In this document: piece after piece, positions 10,721 to 20,981 of the stretch
Layout: every line of letters starts with the position of its first letter
How positions within the stretch are numbered: position 1 is the stretch's first letter
Assembly (NCBI RefSeq): GCF_008831285.2
Contig: NW_022204725.1
Span: 1-23,137 of the forward strand
From: Nymphaea colorata
Taxonomy: Eukaryota > Streptophyta > Magnoliopsida > Nymphaeales > Nymphaeaceae
Direction: 5' to 3'
Length of the DNA stretch: 23,137 nt
The notes under the pieces: model-generated
Database searches by the model: none
Seen by the model: the letters and a program-made list of their open reading frames with translations, nothing else
Told to the model about the DNA's origin: nothing
Position numbers and translations under genes: made by a program

Positions 10721-10921
10721 ATGGGAAATTGCTTTGATGATAGGTATGGGAGACAGCCGAGGAGATGCAATAGTGGCTACAGGGGAGGAGGAGGGTGGGG
10801 AGGACGGGATGGGAACGGAGGCATGATGGGGAGACCAATGATGGAGAGGCCGATGAGGGGAGGGAGAGGATTCCACCACCACCATCACAATTACGGTCAT
10901 AGCCACAGCCATCACTGCTGA
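10721..10921 (+). CDS. small Gly/His-rich protein 2, 66 aa
   Basis: The frame runs from ATG 10721 to TGA 10919-10921. It starts MGNCFDDRYGRQP, a myristoylation-like MG followed by Cys at 4, a common palmitoylation arrangement. The Gly/Arg/Met-rich middle (GGGGWGGRDGNGGMMGRP) leads to FHHHHHNYGHSHSHHC at the end. It is a clear paralogue of the gene at 10337: the tails match and the first ~25 nt after the stop codon are also similar (TGATT-A-ACACC-TTTCAT), which suggests a recent tandem duplication. Function unknown; membrane-tethered metal binding is a hypothesis. Confidence 0.78.
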   Translation: MGNCFDDRYGRQPRRCNSGYRGGGGWGGRDGNGGMMGRPMMERPMRGGRGFHHHHHNYGHSHSHHC

Positions 10922-11172
10922 TTTATACACCCTTTCATCAGTTATTCCGAATTTATTCTTTCATTATTGATTAATTATCCGTTTAGCATTAATTCGTACA
11001 AAAAGGATTGCTAATCCTGATCAAGAATGGATCATTCAATTATCCCCATCAACTAAGTTTTATCAACGGTTGTTCAATTAATTTTTTATTTTGCTCGGCT
11101 GTAGGGTATTATTATCTATAAGTGTGTATGGATGGAAGTTAATTAAATCCTATTTTATTTATAACTCGCAAC

Positions 11173-11400
11173 ATGGGAGGCTGCGTTGAAGGAATCGGAT
11201 ATGGTAATGGCCTAGGGCCTAATCATCACCATCACCACAACAACGGAATGCATAATGGAAGCTTCAACAATGGAGGGCTCTTCAATGGCGGGGGTTTCAT
11301 CAGTGGCGGAATCAGCCACGGCCACCACGGGGGACATCATGGAGGACATCACGGAGGACATTTTGGAAGGCACCACGGCGGCCACCATGGCCATCATTGA
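11173..11400 (+). CDS. small Gly/His-rich protein 3, 75 aa
   Basis: The frame runs from ATG 11173 to TGA 11398-11400. It starts MGGCVEGIGYGNG, again Gly-2 and Cys-4, then NHHHHHNNG, an Asn/Gly-rich segment, and a run of HGGH repeats to the C-terminus (about one third His). It shares the myristoylation-like start, penta-His and short length with the two genes upstream, but it has diverged by expansion of a GGHH/GGHHG repeat and lacks the terminal Cys. It is probably the third member of the same tandem family. No recognised domain. Confidence 0.75.
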   Translation: MGGCVEGIGYGNGLGPNHHHHHNNGMHNGSFNNGGLFNGGGFISGGISHGHHGGHHGGHHGGHFGRHHGGHHGHH

Positions 11401-11792
11401 TGATTTTTACATCATTTTAGGCATTAAGATAATAGCCACACTTCCCACTCTTTAACAACAGAGTACTATCGGATGCGCATAAGAGAAGATGAGTATTCTC
11501 TTTTGGCATGTCATAATTGTTATTGCTGGAGGAGTGCAAGATAATGAGGGTAAATAAAATTAAGAAGGTAAAAACCAAGAGAATCACCAATATTCTCCTT
11601 CAGAACATCAAATGCAGCAATCACACGCATATAGATTAGCTATAATGCCTTTAGTTGGCTTGCTATCCAATTATACTCTCACAAAGTATCGTAGTCTGGC
11701 TTCACTCTCCCCCACACACCATTTCCAAACTCAAAACATTCAAAATAAATATATTACTTCTGTTGCAATTATATTTTTATTTATAAAGGACG
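11401..11792. other. non-coding spacer upstream of the MOK kinase
   Basis: 392 bp, AT-rich, without the C-ending codon bias of the neighbouring genes. A frame beginning at ATG 11489 stays open because only TGA terminates, but it runs into the kinase gene in another frame and is composed of AT-driven residues. I see no RNA gene. The last 40 bp (TATATTTTTATTTATAAAGG) may contain the kinase promoter. Confidence 0.5.
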
Positions 11793-13006
11793 ATGGACCA
11801 ATACAAGCTGGAATACTAGAAAGGTAGCGGTACCTTTTCAGTGGTCTTTACGGCCCTCTCCCTCAAGACCGGCAAGTACGTGGCCATCAAGTGCATGAAG
11901 AAGAAGTTCGACAGTCTCGAGAAGGTGAAGAAACTGAAAGAGATCCAGGCGCTGAACATCCTCTCGCCGCACGAGAACATCATCAAGATGATATAGGCGC
12001 TGTACGACGAGCCCAGCGGTACGCATCCCTCCACGTAGGCAAATTAGCTCTGGTGTTCGAACTGATGGACATGAACCTGTACGAGTGCCTCAAGAATAAG
12101 AAAAACCCGCTTACCTTCCAGAAGATAAAGTTCTACATGTTCCAGGTGCTCCGCGCCATCGAGTTCATGCACCGCAAGGGCATCTTCCACCGCGATATCA
12201 AGCCCGAGAATATCCTTATAAAAGGAAATTTGGTCAAATTGGCAGACCTCGGCTCCTGTAAGGGCAAACACTCGCCCTCCCCCTACACTGACTATATATC
12301 TACGCGATGGTATAGGGCTCCCGAGTGCCTCATGACTGACGGCTACTATAACGAAAAAATGGACGTTTGGGGATTCGGTTGCGTTTTGTTCGAACTCATC
12401 ACCAAAAAACCCCTCTTCCCGGGAAAAGACGAGCTTGATCAGATCCACCGCATCAACAATGTCCTCGGGACGCCGAAACAGGAAGTGCTTGAACGGTTCA
12501 AGAGCCAGGCAACGCACATGGAGATCAATTTCACACCCAAGAAGGGCATCGGCATCGAAAAGTTTCTGCCAGCGGGGTGCACGCAGGACCTGAAAGACAT
12601 CCTCAACAAGCTGCTGGCCTACGATCCCAACTAGCGGATCAGTGCTGAAAACGCCATTAAGCATGAGTATTTTGCATAGTTCACGACGCAGATGTAGAAC
12701 TTGGGGACGCTGAACAACAAGGAGTTCAGGTCAACTTTCTTCACGATGAAGCAGAACCATCAGACGCACAGCAAGGAAAAGAGCGAGTAGGCGTAGAACG
12801 AATCCGTGAAGAAAAAGATACTGTCGAAGCACAAGAACTACGGATCGAAGAACAACTTGGAGAAGACTGAGGAGGAGGGCATTTTGCCCAAGATCAGTGG
12901 GAACTCCAACCTCTCCAACATCATGGAGAACTACAAGAAAACACTCTACAGCAAGAAATTTTCCAACGATATCAACTTCGTGGCCATACAGAGCAAGCGC
13001 CAGTGA
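11793..13006 (+). CDS. MOK: MOK-type (RCK family) Ser/Thr kinase
   Basis: Start ATG 11793, stop TGA 13004-13006; one 20-nt intron at 12019-12038 restores EPSGKLALVFELMD. Product 397 residues. Kinase motifs in order: Gly loop GSGTFSVV; VAIKCMKKKF (VAIK Lys); ELMDMNLYE hinge; HRDIKPEN catalytic loop; LADLGSCKG (Mg loop, DLG instead of DFG); activation segment YTDYISTRWYRAPE with the MAPK-like T-x-Y; GTPKQE; and YDPNERISAENAI near the domain end. GSC after the DLG and the sequence YISTRWYRAPECLMTDGYY match MOK closely, rather than MAK/ICK. RCK kinases act at cilia to limit length and regulate intraflagellar transport in many eukaryotes, a likely setting in a ciliate. Glu codons at IIKM-I-E, DPN-E-R (TAG 12632-12634) and YFAEF are TAG. 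The C-terminal ~100 residues are charged, Lys/Glu/Ser-rich and probably regulatory. Confidence 0.93.
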
Positions 13007-13121
13007 AGAGTTGATCATACTTTTTGATGTTTGTGATGATATTCTCCGCCAAGATAGACAACACTGCAAAACGTTATGGTAATGGATTGTTAGAGAGAGG
13101 TGGTAGGGGTAGGGACGCTGA

Positions 13122-13579
13122 TCAGGGGTGTTTGGAGCAGGGGTGATCCTTGGAGGCCTTCTTGAAGAGGTCCAGCTTGTCCTGCATGGAGGTGATGATG
13201 AGATCGTCCTCGCCCTCCTCGTAGTACTCGGACTCCTTCTTGGTGGTGTTCCTGGAGCCCTTGGAGGTCTGGGGGCGTTTATGGATTTCGTCGTAGTCGT
13301 GCTAGACTCGGCCGATTTCCTATTTTTTTACGAGCTGGCTGCGCTTGAAATCCCTGGAGGCCACCACGGGTTCCCTGCCGCTGCCGTTCTTGCCGCGAAT
13401 CACGGGCAGCTCCAGGTTGTTGGTCTTGTACATTTCTGAGTATTTGGGACGCTCCCGAATCGGCGCAGTTGTCAATCTTTTCTAATCTCTACGTTAATTA
13501 TTAAAAAGAAAAAGGCGTTCCTTGAAGAATCGTACCTCTAGACGCTCGACGGGGTTTTCTTATTCGCAGGTTTTTCCAT
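13122..13579 (-). CDS. small charged protein, 136 aa, unknown
   Basis: ATG 13577-13579 to TGA 13122-13124, with one intron at 13489-13535 (47 nt, GTACG...CGTAG); its removal is required because the unspliced frame meets TGA. The protein starts MEKPANKKTPSSVERD, continues with LTTAPIRERPKYSEMYKTNN and a Lys/Arg-rich middle, then an acidic EYYEEGEDDLIITSMQDKLD and KASKDHPCSKHP at the end. It is hydrophilic and probably largely disordered. Family not recognised. The intron is the longest in the window and AT-rich; its frame effect (2 mod 3) matches the 20-nt introns. It converges on the MOK gene (115 bp between stops) and lies 117 bp upstream of the Aurora kinase stop. Confidence 0.75.
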
Positions 13580-13696
13580 TGTATTAATAAAATTATAACA
13601 TCCTCAACGGAGTCGCCCCCAAACTCACACCACACCCCCCACACACCCACCTTCTCCCCAATCCTCCCCATAATAAAACATAAGAAAGTATGGCCA

Positions 13697-15011
13697 TCAG
13701 GCTAGTTCTGCCAATGTAGGATTTTCCTTGATGGTGATGAAGGGATGCTCCAGCAGCTAAGGGACGGTGTAGCGGTCCCTCGGATCCTTCTTCAGACAGA
13801 TGAGGATGAAGTCTTTCGCTTACTCAGAAATAGACATGGCCTTCGTGAACTTTATCTCGTCTTCGATCTGCATCACCCAATCAGTACAATCTTTACGAAG
13901 TCCTTCTCAGTCACGATCTCGAAGGGCACCCTTCCGAAGATAAGCTAGTAGGTGAGGATGCCGACGCTCCACACATCTATCTTGTTATTGTAGTTCTTGC
14001 GCTTGAGGAGCTCGGGGGAGACGTAGAGGGGAGTGCCGCAGAAGGTCTCGCGCATGGTTTTGGAGCTGATGGACCACCCGAAGTCGCAGATCTTGATGAG
14101 TCCCTCAGTTAGGAAGGCCTTACATTGTGGAAGATGATGTTCTAAGGCTTCAGATCGCGGTGGATTATTTCACACTCGTGCATGTAGTCCAGCGCTCGAC
14201 ATATTTGCTGCACGATCACCTTGGTCAGCTACTAGCTGAGCTTCCGCTTCTTCTTGAGGAGGGAGTAGAGCTGACCAGAGTAGCAGAGCTACTGTACCAG
14301 GTAGATATGGCTTTGGTCTGCGAAGAAGGTGTAAAGTTTGACGACGTTGGGGTGGTTGAGGAAGCTTTGAATCTTGATTTCGCGTACCAGTTGCACCATC
14401 AGTTTGGGATCCATGTTGCCCTTCCCGATCCGCTTCAGCGCGCAGATGAAACCCGATTTCTTGTGTCTCGCCACGAAGACTTCTCCGAACTTCCCCGATC
14501 CCAGCTTCTTGCCCAGCACGAAGTCGCCGATGCTGATGCCACGTTCCTCTTCCTCCTTACCCTTGTGGGAACGTGAGGAGGCGGTGGACATGGTTTCGGA
14601 GTAGGGGGACTTGGTGAGGAAGATCTTGGCGAAGATATCGTTATTGGAGGGGGTTTCGGGTGAGGGGAGGCTTTCCGGTTCCTCTTTGAATGATTCGGTG
14701 TCGTAAATAAAATTACGCTTGGTTTATTTTTAGGGATCGCGAGGTTCGCAGGGGTTAGAATCGGAGGACTTGATGGAGGAGTGGTTGGAGTGTGTCTGTT
14801 GCTTCTAGTTCTCTGAGTGCTGGCGCTTGCTGAGGTTGAGGCCGGTCTGAAGCGGTTCCTCCTCCCGCTTGGGCTTGTAATTGCGCGAGATCATCCTGGT
14901 GATTGATTCGAGCTCGTTTCTGAGATTCTCGGTGTGCTTCTCGTTGTTGTTCTCCTGCTTTTTTTAGGAGTTGTCCCGCTGCGTCTTTATGCGCCGGCTG
15001 TAATCCTACAT
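13697..15011 (-). CDS. Aurora-type mitotic kinase with long N-terminal extension
   Basis: ATG 15009-15011 to TGA 13697-13699, introns 14104-14123 and 13868-13887 (both 20 nt), 424 residues. Residues about 1-155 are low-complexity (Asn, Glu, Lys, Ser-rich) and lack recognisable structure. The kinase domain then runs IGDFVLGKKLGSGKFGEV, CALKRI (VAIK Lys), IYLVQELCYSGQLY, IIHRDLKPEN, KICDFGWSIS, ETFCGTPLYVSPEL, VWSVGILTYELIFGRVPFE and DPRDRYTVPELLEHPF. DFGWS and the FCGTPxYxxPE activation segment are Aurora hallmarks. Aurora kinases control chromosome segregation and cytokinesis, and in ciliates also cortical or ciliary events. TAG encodes the invariant Glu of DLKPEN (14142-14144) and of YEL (13945-13947). 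The start codon is followed directly by TAG (M-E-D-Y). An internal Met at 14591 would give a shorter protein, but the in-frame upstream region has clear coding bias. Confidence 0.93.
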
Positions 15012-15084
15012 CTGAGCGCAGGCTGATTATATAAATTGAATAATAATAATTTCTAAAACAGACCAACCAACTACCGAACAATGA

Positions 15085-15150
15085 ACCTACAGATGCCGCA
15101 TTATGCAGGAATCAATTGAAGAAATCGGTTTGCTATTTGTGTCTGTAGGT
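15085..15150. repeat. short inverted repeat
   Basis: ACCTACAGA at 15085-15093 is matched by its reverse complement TCTGTAGGT at 15142-15150, with a 48-nt loop. A direct repeat AATCAATTGA (15110-15119 and 15154-15163) lies around the right arm. The 260-bp spacer between the coiled-coil stop and the Aurora start holds no gene I can support. Confidence 0.3.
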
Positions 15151-15271
15151 ATGAATCAATTGAGACTCGATGAATTAAGTGCCCATACCCGACTTGTTTC
15201 TATATAGATTAATTGGTTGTCTTTTGGATGGATATTGTATGTGATAAATGAATGAATTTCTTATTAATGGA

Positions 15272-18200
15272 TCACAGGATGTTGGGAGCAAGGCTGGACC
15301 TCCTCACCTCAGCCACTTCTTTCTCTTTGTCCTTCACCCTGTTCCTCAGCGTCTCAATCTAGGCGAACAGCACCACCATCAGCGCAAGGTGCTCGTTTAT
15401 TCTCTTCTGCAGCGCACTTTCATCCGAAAGTCTCAGTCTGACTTAGGTGGCCTGTTCCTCGAGATCCTTATTTTCGAGAGTGAGTCTGTTGATTTCGTTG
15501 CTGAGGTTATGATTCTATATAATTGATCATCTACCATTGTGTGCAGAGTTTGGTTTTCTTTCTTCAGTTCGTTGATGATTCCCTGGAGACGTTCGAATTC
15601 AGTATAGAGCTTTCGGATGCTCTGCTCGTACTCCTGCAGGTGGCGTTTGGAAGTCTCGTACTCCTTGATGACCAAGTTATAGTTGTTCTGGAGGGCAACA
15701 AACTCGCTTTCGGTTGACTGGATCTTTTGTTGATTTTTCTTCGTGATGTTTTAAAGCTCAGCCAGCAGCTTTGCGTTCTATTCGGTCTTTGCCTTCAGGA
15801 GAGCAGTCAATCTTTCCATCTCTTGCCCCAGAAGTGCAATTTTGGATTAGTTTTAGTTCTTCCTTCGGATGAGCTCATCCCTTTCGCGGTTGAGGTTGGC
15901 TATGGTCTGCTCATACGCTTGCGTCCTTCCTCTGATCTCTGTCTCGTACTTGCTGCTCCAGTTGAACTCCAGCGTGGTGATGTTCTTCTTCAGGGCGTCA
16001 TTTTCCTGTGCCAGCTGCTTGTACTTAAGGTCAAGGTTGCTGAGCTCGTCGGTTTTGCCGCGTAGGGCGTATTGAAGTTTTTCGTTTTCTTGGAGAATCA
16101 GTGCAATCTTTTGCTAGTATTCTGGGATTCTTCTATGGACTTCGCTCAGCTCCACCAGTTTCCTCCTCATTTCCTCATTCTGGGCGACTATCTTCTGGTT
16201 TTCGTCCACTTTGTTGTTGATGATGACGTTGAGTCTCTCCATCTCCTGCGAAAGAAGCACAATCTTGTTTTAGTATTCGACCAGCTTGCGCGAGAGATCG
16301 CCAGCCTATATGAGCTTTCTCCTGAACTCCTCGTTCTCCTTGGTGATGGTGGTGAGGTGGTTCTCGTATTGGGAGAACTTGGTCTTCACCTATCCTTCGA
16401 ACTTTTGGCTCACTGAGTATTAGTACTACTTAAACTGCCTCTTGACTGCCTCCAGCTCGTCAGTCCTGCTCTTGAGAAGGCCGTTGAGCCTCTATATCTC
16501 CTGACTGGCCAGCTTCAGCTTCGACTCAAATTCAGTAAACCTGCGATCGTTCTCGAGCTTTGATTGGTTGATGTAGGCTTCATACTATTGGATTCTTCGT
16601 TTGAGTTCCTCATTCTACCTCTTGAGAGCAGTTGAGCTTTGGTTATAGTTATTGTCATTCTCCCTGACCTTCCTCTTGAACTATTCATACTAGTTGCCGA
16701 GGTTTTTGAGCTGTACGGCCTGCTGAGAGGACTCATCTACCTTCAGTCTGAGGATGTTGTTCAATCTCTCGATCTCCTGAATGGAGTTGTTGAGTTTTCC
16801 TTCGGTTTAGGTGTTTCTCCTGTTGAACTCGCTGATGGTCTGCTCGTAGCTGTTGAACTTCTTCTTGATCTCGAACTCGTAGGTGTTGCTGAAGTTGGTC
16901 TACAGGTCGCTGTACCTCTTCTTCCACGACTAGATCTAGGTGGCTTGGTTGCGGGAGAGAGTGTCCAGCTTGATGCATTACTATTGCTTTGTCTTCAAGG
17001 CCAAACTCAAACGCTCGAACTATTGGCTGAGCAATGCCAGTCTGTTCTACAGCTATTGGGATCTACGATTTACGTCTCCAAATTCTGCTAGTTTTTTCTT
17101 CAGATCTTCATTCTCCCTAAGAAGGACATTGAGATTCTGGTCGTTGGCTGAGAAGGTCTTCCTCACTTCATTTTCATAGTTCTTGATGGAGACTTCAAGG
17201 CGGCTCAGCTACTATCCCTTCAGCTTGTATGCACTGTTAAGTTTTTCGAACTAAATATTGGCATTTTTGAGCTTTAGTTCGCTCTCATTCAATCTTCGCT
17301 TCAGTTCCTCATTCTCTTTCTGGAAGAAGGAGAGATTGGTCTCGTAGGTGGTGACTTTGCGACTGACTTACAGTTCGAAGTTGTTGGATTGAGCGTGCTT
17401 TTCGTTCAGTTGCTTTTTCAAATTGTCGTTTTATTGGGTGGTGGCCTTGAGAGCGTTGCTGAGTCTCTATAGTTCCTGCGAGAGGAGGGCGATCCTGCTC
17501 TCATACTCTGATAGTTTGCGGTTGAGCTCACTCAGTTCCTGCAGCCTTCTCCTCAGTTCTTCGTTTTCTTTGTTGAGAGCAGCAGTGTTTTGCTCAACGA
17601 TCAGGAACCTCCTCTTGACCTAGGATTCATAGTTGACGATGCTGGTCTGGTACTCTTCTCCCTTCTTTTTGAGAGCGTCATTCTACTGGGCCAGTGCGTT
17701 GGCGCTGATTCGCAATTTTTCGTATTATTGAGTGAGGACGAGGTACCTTCCTTCACTGTCTGACAGCTTTCGAGTCAGATCACTGCTGACCTCTTGCAGC
17801 TTTCTCCTGAGATCGTCATTTTCTTGGTTAAACTTAGTGATTGACTCTTGGTATGCAAGCATTTTTCGCTGAATGTCTCCTTCCAGTTTTTGATTCACTG
17901 ATATCTAATACTCCTTGAACTGCCTCTTTATGGTTTCGTTTTAGGTGGTTAGCTGTTTGAAGGCGATTTAGAAGCGAGAATTCTCTTCCCTGCGCTCGTT
18001 GATCTGTTTTTTAAGTTATGCCTTCAGGTTCTAGTTCTCCTGGGAAAGCTGTCTCAGCGTGGCATTCAGCTTTTCGAACTAAATGTTGAACTTGCTGTTG
18101 TTTTATGCGAGTCTCTTCTTCAGCTCATCGTTTTCTTGGAGAAGCTCCTGTATCTTTTGCTCATAGTCCTTGAACCTCTTTTTCACTTAAAGTTCCATGT

Positions 18201-20844
18201 GGTTGTTGACGTCGGTTTCATACTGCTTGAAGACTACCTTGAACTTATCGTATTCGGTTCTCAGTGCGTTATTCTCTTCACCTTTGGTGCGAAGCTGGAG
18301 GCCCAGTCTCTATATCTCTTGGACAGCCTGTTGGAGGCGTTCGTCGTATTAGGAAATGCGTCGTTTGAGGTCGTCATTCTCTCTGGTGAGGTTGGACGTG
18401 TTTTGCTCATAGATGGTGAGTTTTTTGTTTACTTAGAATTCGTATAGATTGACTTGGCTTTTCAGCTATGCAAGTTGCTTCTTGAGTTGGTCGTTCTCTT
18501 GGCTGAGCGTTCTGATGTTGGAGTTGCCTTCGTTGAAGAGGGTGTTTATCTTCAGCTCGTATTCATTTATTCTCTTCTTGAGTTCGTCGTTTTAGCTTCC
18601 CAGCTTTTGAAGGTTCTGCTTAAGGTATTCATTCTATTGGGTGAGTTGCTTGATCTTGGTCTACAGCTGAAGCTTCTCTTCGTTTCTGGTGCGCAGAGCC
18701 ACTCCCAATCTCTCAATCTCCTGTGAAGCTTCCTTGAGCTTCTTGTTGCTTTCGGTAACCAATTAGTTCAGCTTCTTAGTTAGGCTTTCGTTTTCGATGC
18801 GGAGAGTGTTGAAGTTTTGCTCGAATACTGTTTTTGATTTGGTGCTATCATACTCATACTTTTGCGTGATTCCTTCCAGCTCTCTAACCTTTGCTCTGAG
18901 GTTGATGATTTCCTCTTCTCTGGACTTGATGTTGAGGCCTAGTCTTTCGATTTCTCTCTAGCACTGGCTCAGCTTGTTCTGGTATTCAAATATCTTGCGT
19001 TCGTTTTCGCCTGCCAGCTTGAGCCTATTGTAGAACTATTCGTTTTCACGCTTCAAGTTGGTGATGGTGAGCTCGTAATTCTTCAGCTTTGTGCTCGATT
19101 CGAGGTCGCTGCGCCCAACCGTTGCCTCAAGCTCGTATATCTTGCTCCTCTGTTTTTCATACTCATCATTCTTGAGCTTTAGGGTGGACTTGAGTCTCTC
19201 CAGCTCGCTTTAGTAGACCTGGACTCTCGACTGAAGCTCGCTGCCCTGGATGCGCGAAATGCTTTCGATCTTTTGCTCGTATTCTGACTTGATCCTGGAG
19301 ATTTCGATTTCTGACCTGCTGTTGTAGCTGTACTAAAGTTGGGAGATCTTTGATTTAAGTGACTCATTTTCGCTGGCGAGGCTGCGATATCTTTCGAGTT
19401 ATGCGTCCTTTGCCTTTGAACCGTACTGTAACCGTTCAATCTACTGTGATAAGATCATGTTGCGGTTCTACAGTTCGGCGACTTTCTTCTTGAGGGTGGT
19501 GATTTCAGTAACACTGTCCTTCAGGTTTTGGTTCTCCCTTTAGATGAGTCTGTATTTGCTATTCTCGAAGGTCAATTTTTCGATTTCCTCCTTGAGTTTT
19601 TTGGAGCTTTCCACTTCGTACTTAAACTTAGTGGAGAGCGTCTCGTAATCTCTGGTGATGATGGTGATTTTAGACTCATACTGGGAGATGATTTGCTGGC
19701 TTTCTCCCACTCTTCTGGTCTCATTCTCATACTTTGAGATTATATCGTTTAGGTGGCCTATTTCCATATCCTTTGCTCTCAGCCTGTTCTCAAGTTCTAT
19801 GTTGATGCTCTGCAGCCTTTCTCCCTTTCCGTCGAGCTCCTTCCTCTTGCGTTCGGATTCCTCCAGCTTGTTCGTGTAGTCCCTGAGTGCGATGTTCAAT
19901 CTCTATATTTCGGTTCCGAAGATGACGAACTTGTTCTCGTATTCCCTGATTTGCCCCTACAAGCTGTAGCTGTAGTGCTACCTTTACCCGTAGCGTTCCA
20001 GATCCTCAATCAAAGCTCTATTCTTGTTCTGCAGGTCAGTGATTTCGATGTTTTTGGCATCATTGGACTCCTTGAATCTCTTGAGCTCGAACTATAGTCT
20101 CCTCAGTTCTGTCTAGCTCTGGATGCGAATGGAATTCAAAGCGCTTTCGTAAGATTCCTTGGAAAACTGTGAAAAGTTAAGTTTTAGGTCTTCGATTTCC
20201 CTATTCTTTGCCCTTTCGAGGGCTTCCAGGCGAGCGTTGAAGGTCTGTATCTGGTACCGATAGTCCTCTATCTGTTTCCTCAGTTCCTGGTTTTAATTGG
20301 TGAGGATGGTCAATCTCTCGAGGGTCTTTTCGTAGTTGATCTTATATGTTTCGTCCTGCATGCTATTTTCCCTTGAGTTTCTCTGCAGGAATTCTATCTC
20401 TCCCTTATTTAATCCAGCCATACCTGCAATCGCTTGGAGAACTATTTCAGTTTGGCATTTTCGTTTCTGAGGGTATCCTATCCGTTCACTTTTTCTGTGA
20501 GTTCCTTGATCTGCACTTCGTAGGAGTGCCTGTCGAGGTTATTCCTTTCGATCTCTCGGAACCTGCATTATTTTCAAAAAGGTACTTGAGCCTATACTCG
20601 TCCAGGAACTAGCAGAGCCGCTCAATTTCGGCTGCCTGCAGCAGGCAGACCAGCTCCAGGTGCTCTCCCATGAAGACTTTTTTGTCTCCTGGCAGTTTGG
20701 CTATCATCGATCTACGTCACTCCAAGCGTACTTTTTGATGTCGTAAGGGTCGCCGGGTTCGGAAACGTTCCAGAGGACATCTCTGCGCGTACTGTTGGAG
20801 AGGATGGAGCGGGCGTATCGGGAATTGTCCAGATTGGACTGCAT
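15272..20844 (-). CDS. 1829-residue coiled-coil protein
   Basis: ATG 20842-20844 to TGA 15272-15274. Four introns (20712-20731, 20563-20585 of 23 nt, 20404-20423, 15515-15534) leave 1830 codons. Residues 1-80 look globular (VFMGEHLELVCLLQAAEIERL); nearly everything after is continuous heptad-patterned coiled coil without prolines. A motif S/Q-x-EIERLN-x-x-L(R/K) recurs, mostly about 240-280 nt apart (roughly 84 residues, or multiples), alternating with ENEELKRRLxE and YExxV segments, so the rod is built from internal repeats. Many Glu residues in the heptads are TAG or TAA. Long coiled coils of this type in ciliates are usually cytoskeletal (basal-body, rootlet or cortical fibres), but I cannot name an orthologue. 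It follows the Aurora gene on the same strand with separate promoters likely (260 bp spacer). Confidence 0.9.
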
Positions 20845-20981
20845 TTAATGAGGAATAAAAATTATTTGATAACACAAATCTATTTCAAATTAATCCTTGC
20901 ATTTCAACTCAACCAGGTGGGAAACTGCCCCCCTTTTTCGGTATAATTGAGGGTGGGTATTCGGCAATGAGAGTGATACAA

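Noticed and set aside
11489-12050. A long plus-strand frame from ATG 11489 running into the kinase locus
   Set aside because: With only TGA as stop, chance frames are long; this one has no coding codon bias, no TGA before the kinase, and overlaps the well-supported MOK frame out of register.
20404-20423. Reading through this segment as coding
   Set aside because: Its 20 nt break the frame of the coiled coil; removing it as a GT-AG intron restores EIEFLQRNS and the heptads downstream.
15248-20612. Many plus-strand open frames antisense to the coiled-coil gene
   Set aside because: They are Leu/Val/Phe-rich complements of heptad Glu/Lys/Gln codons; the minus strand gives one continuous 1829-residue protein.
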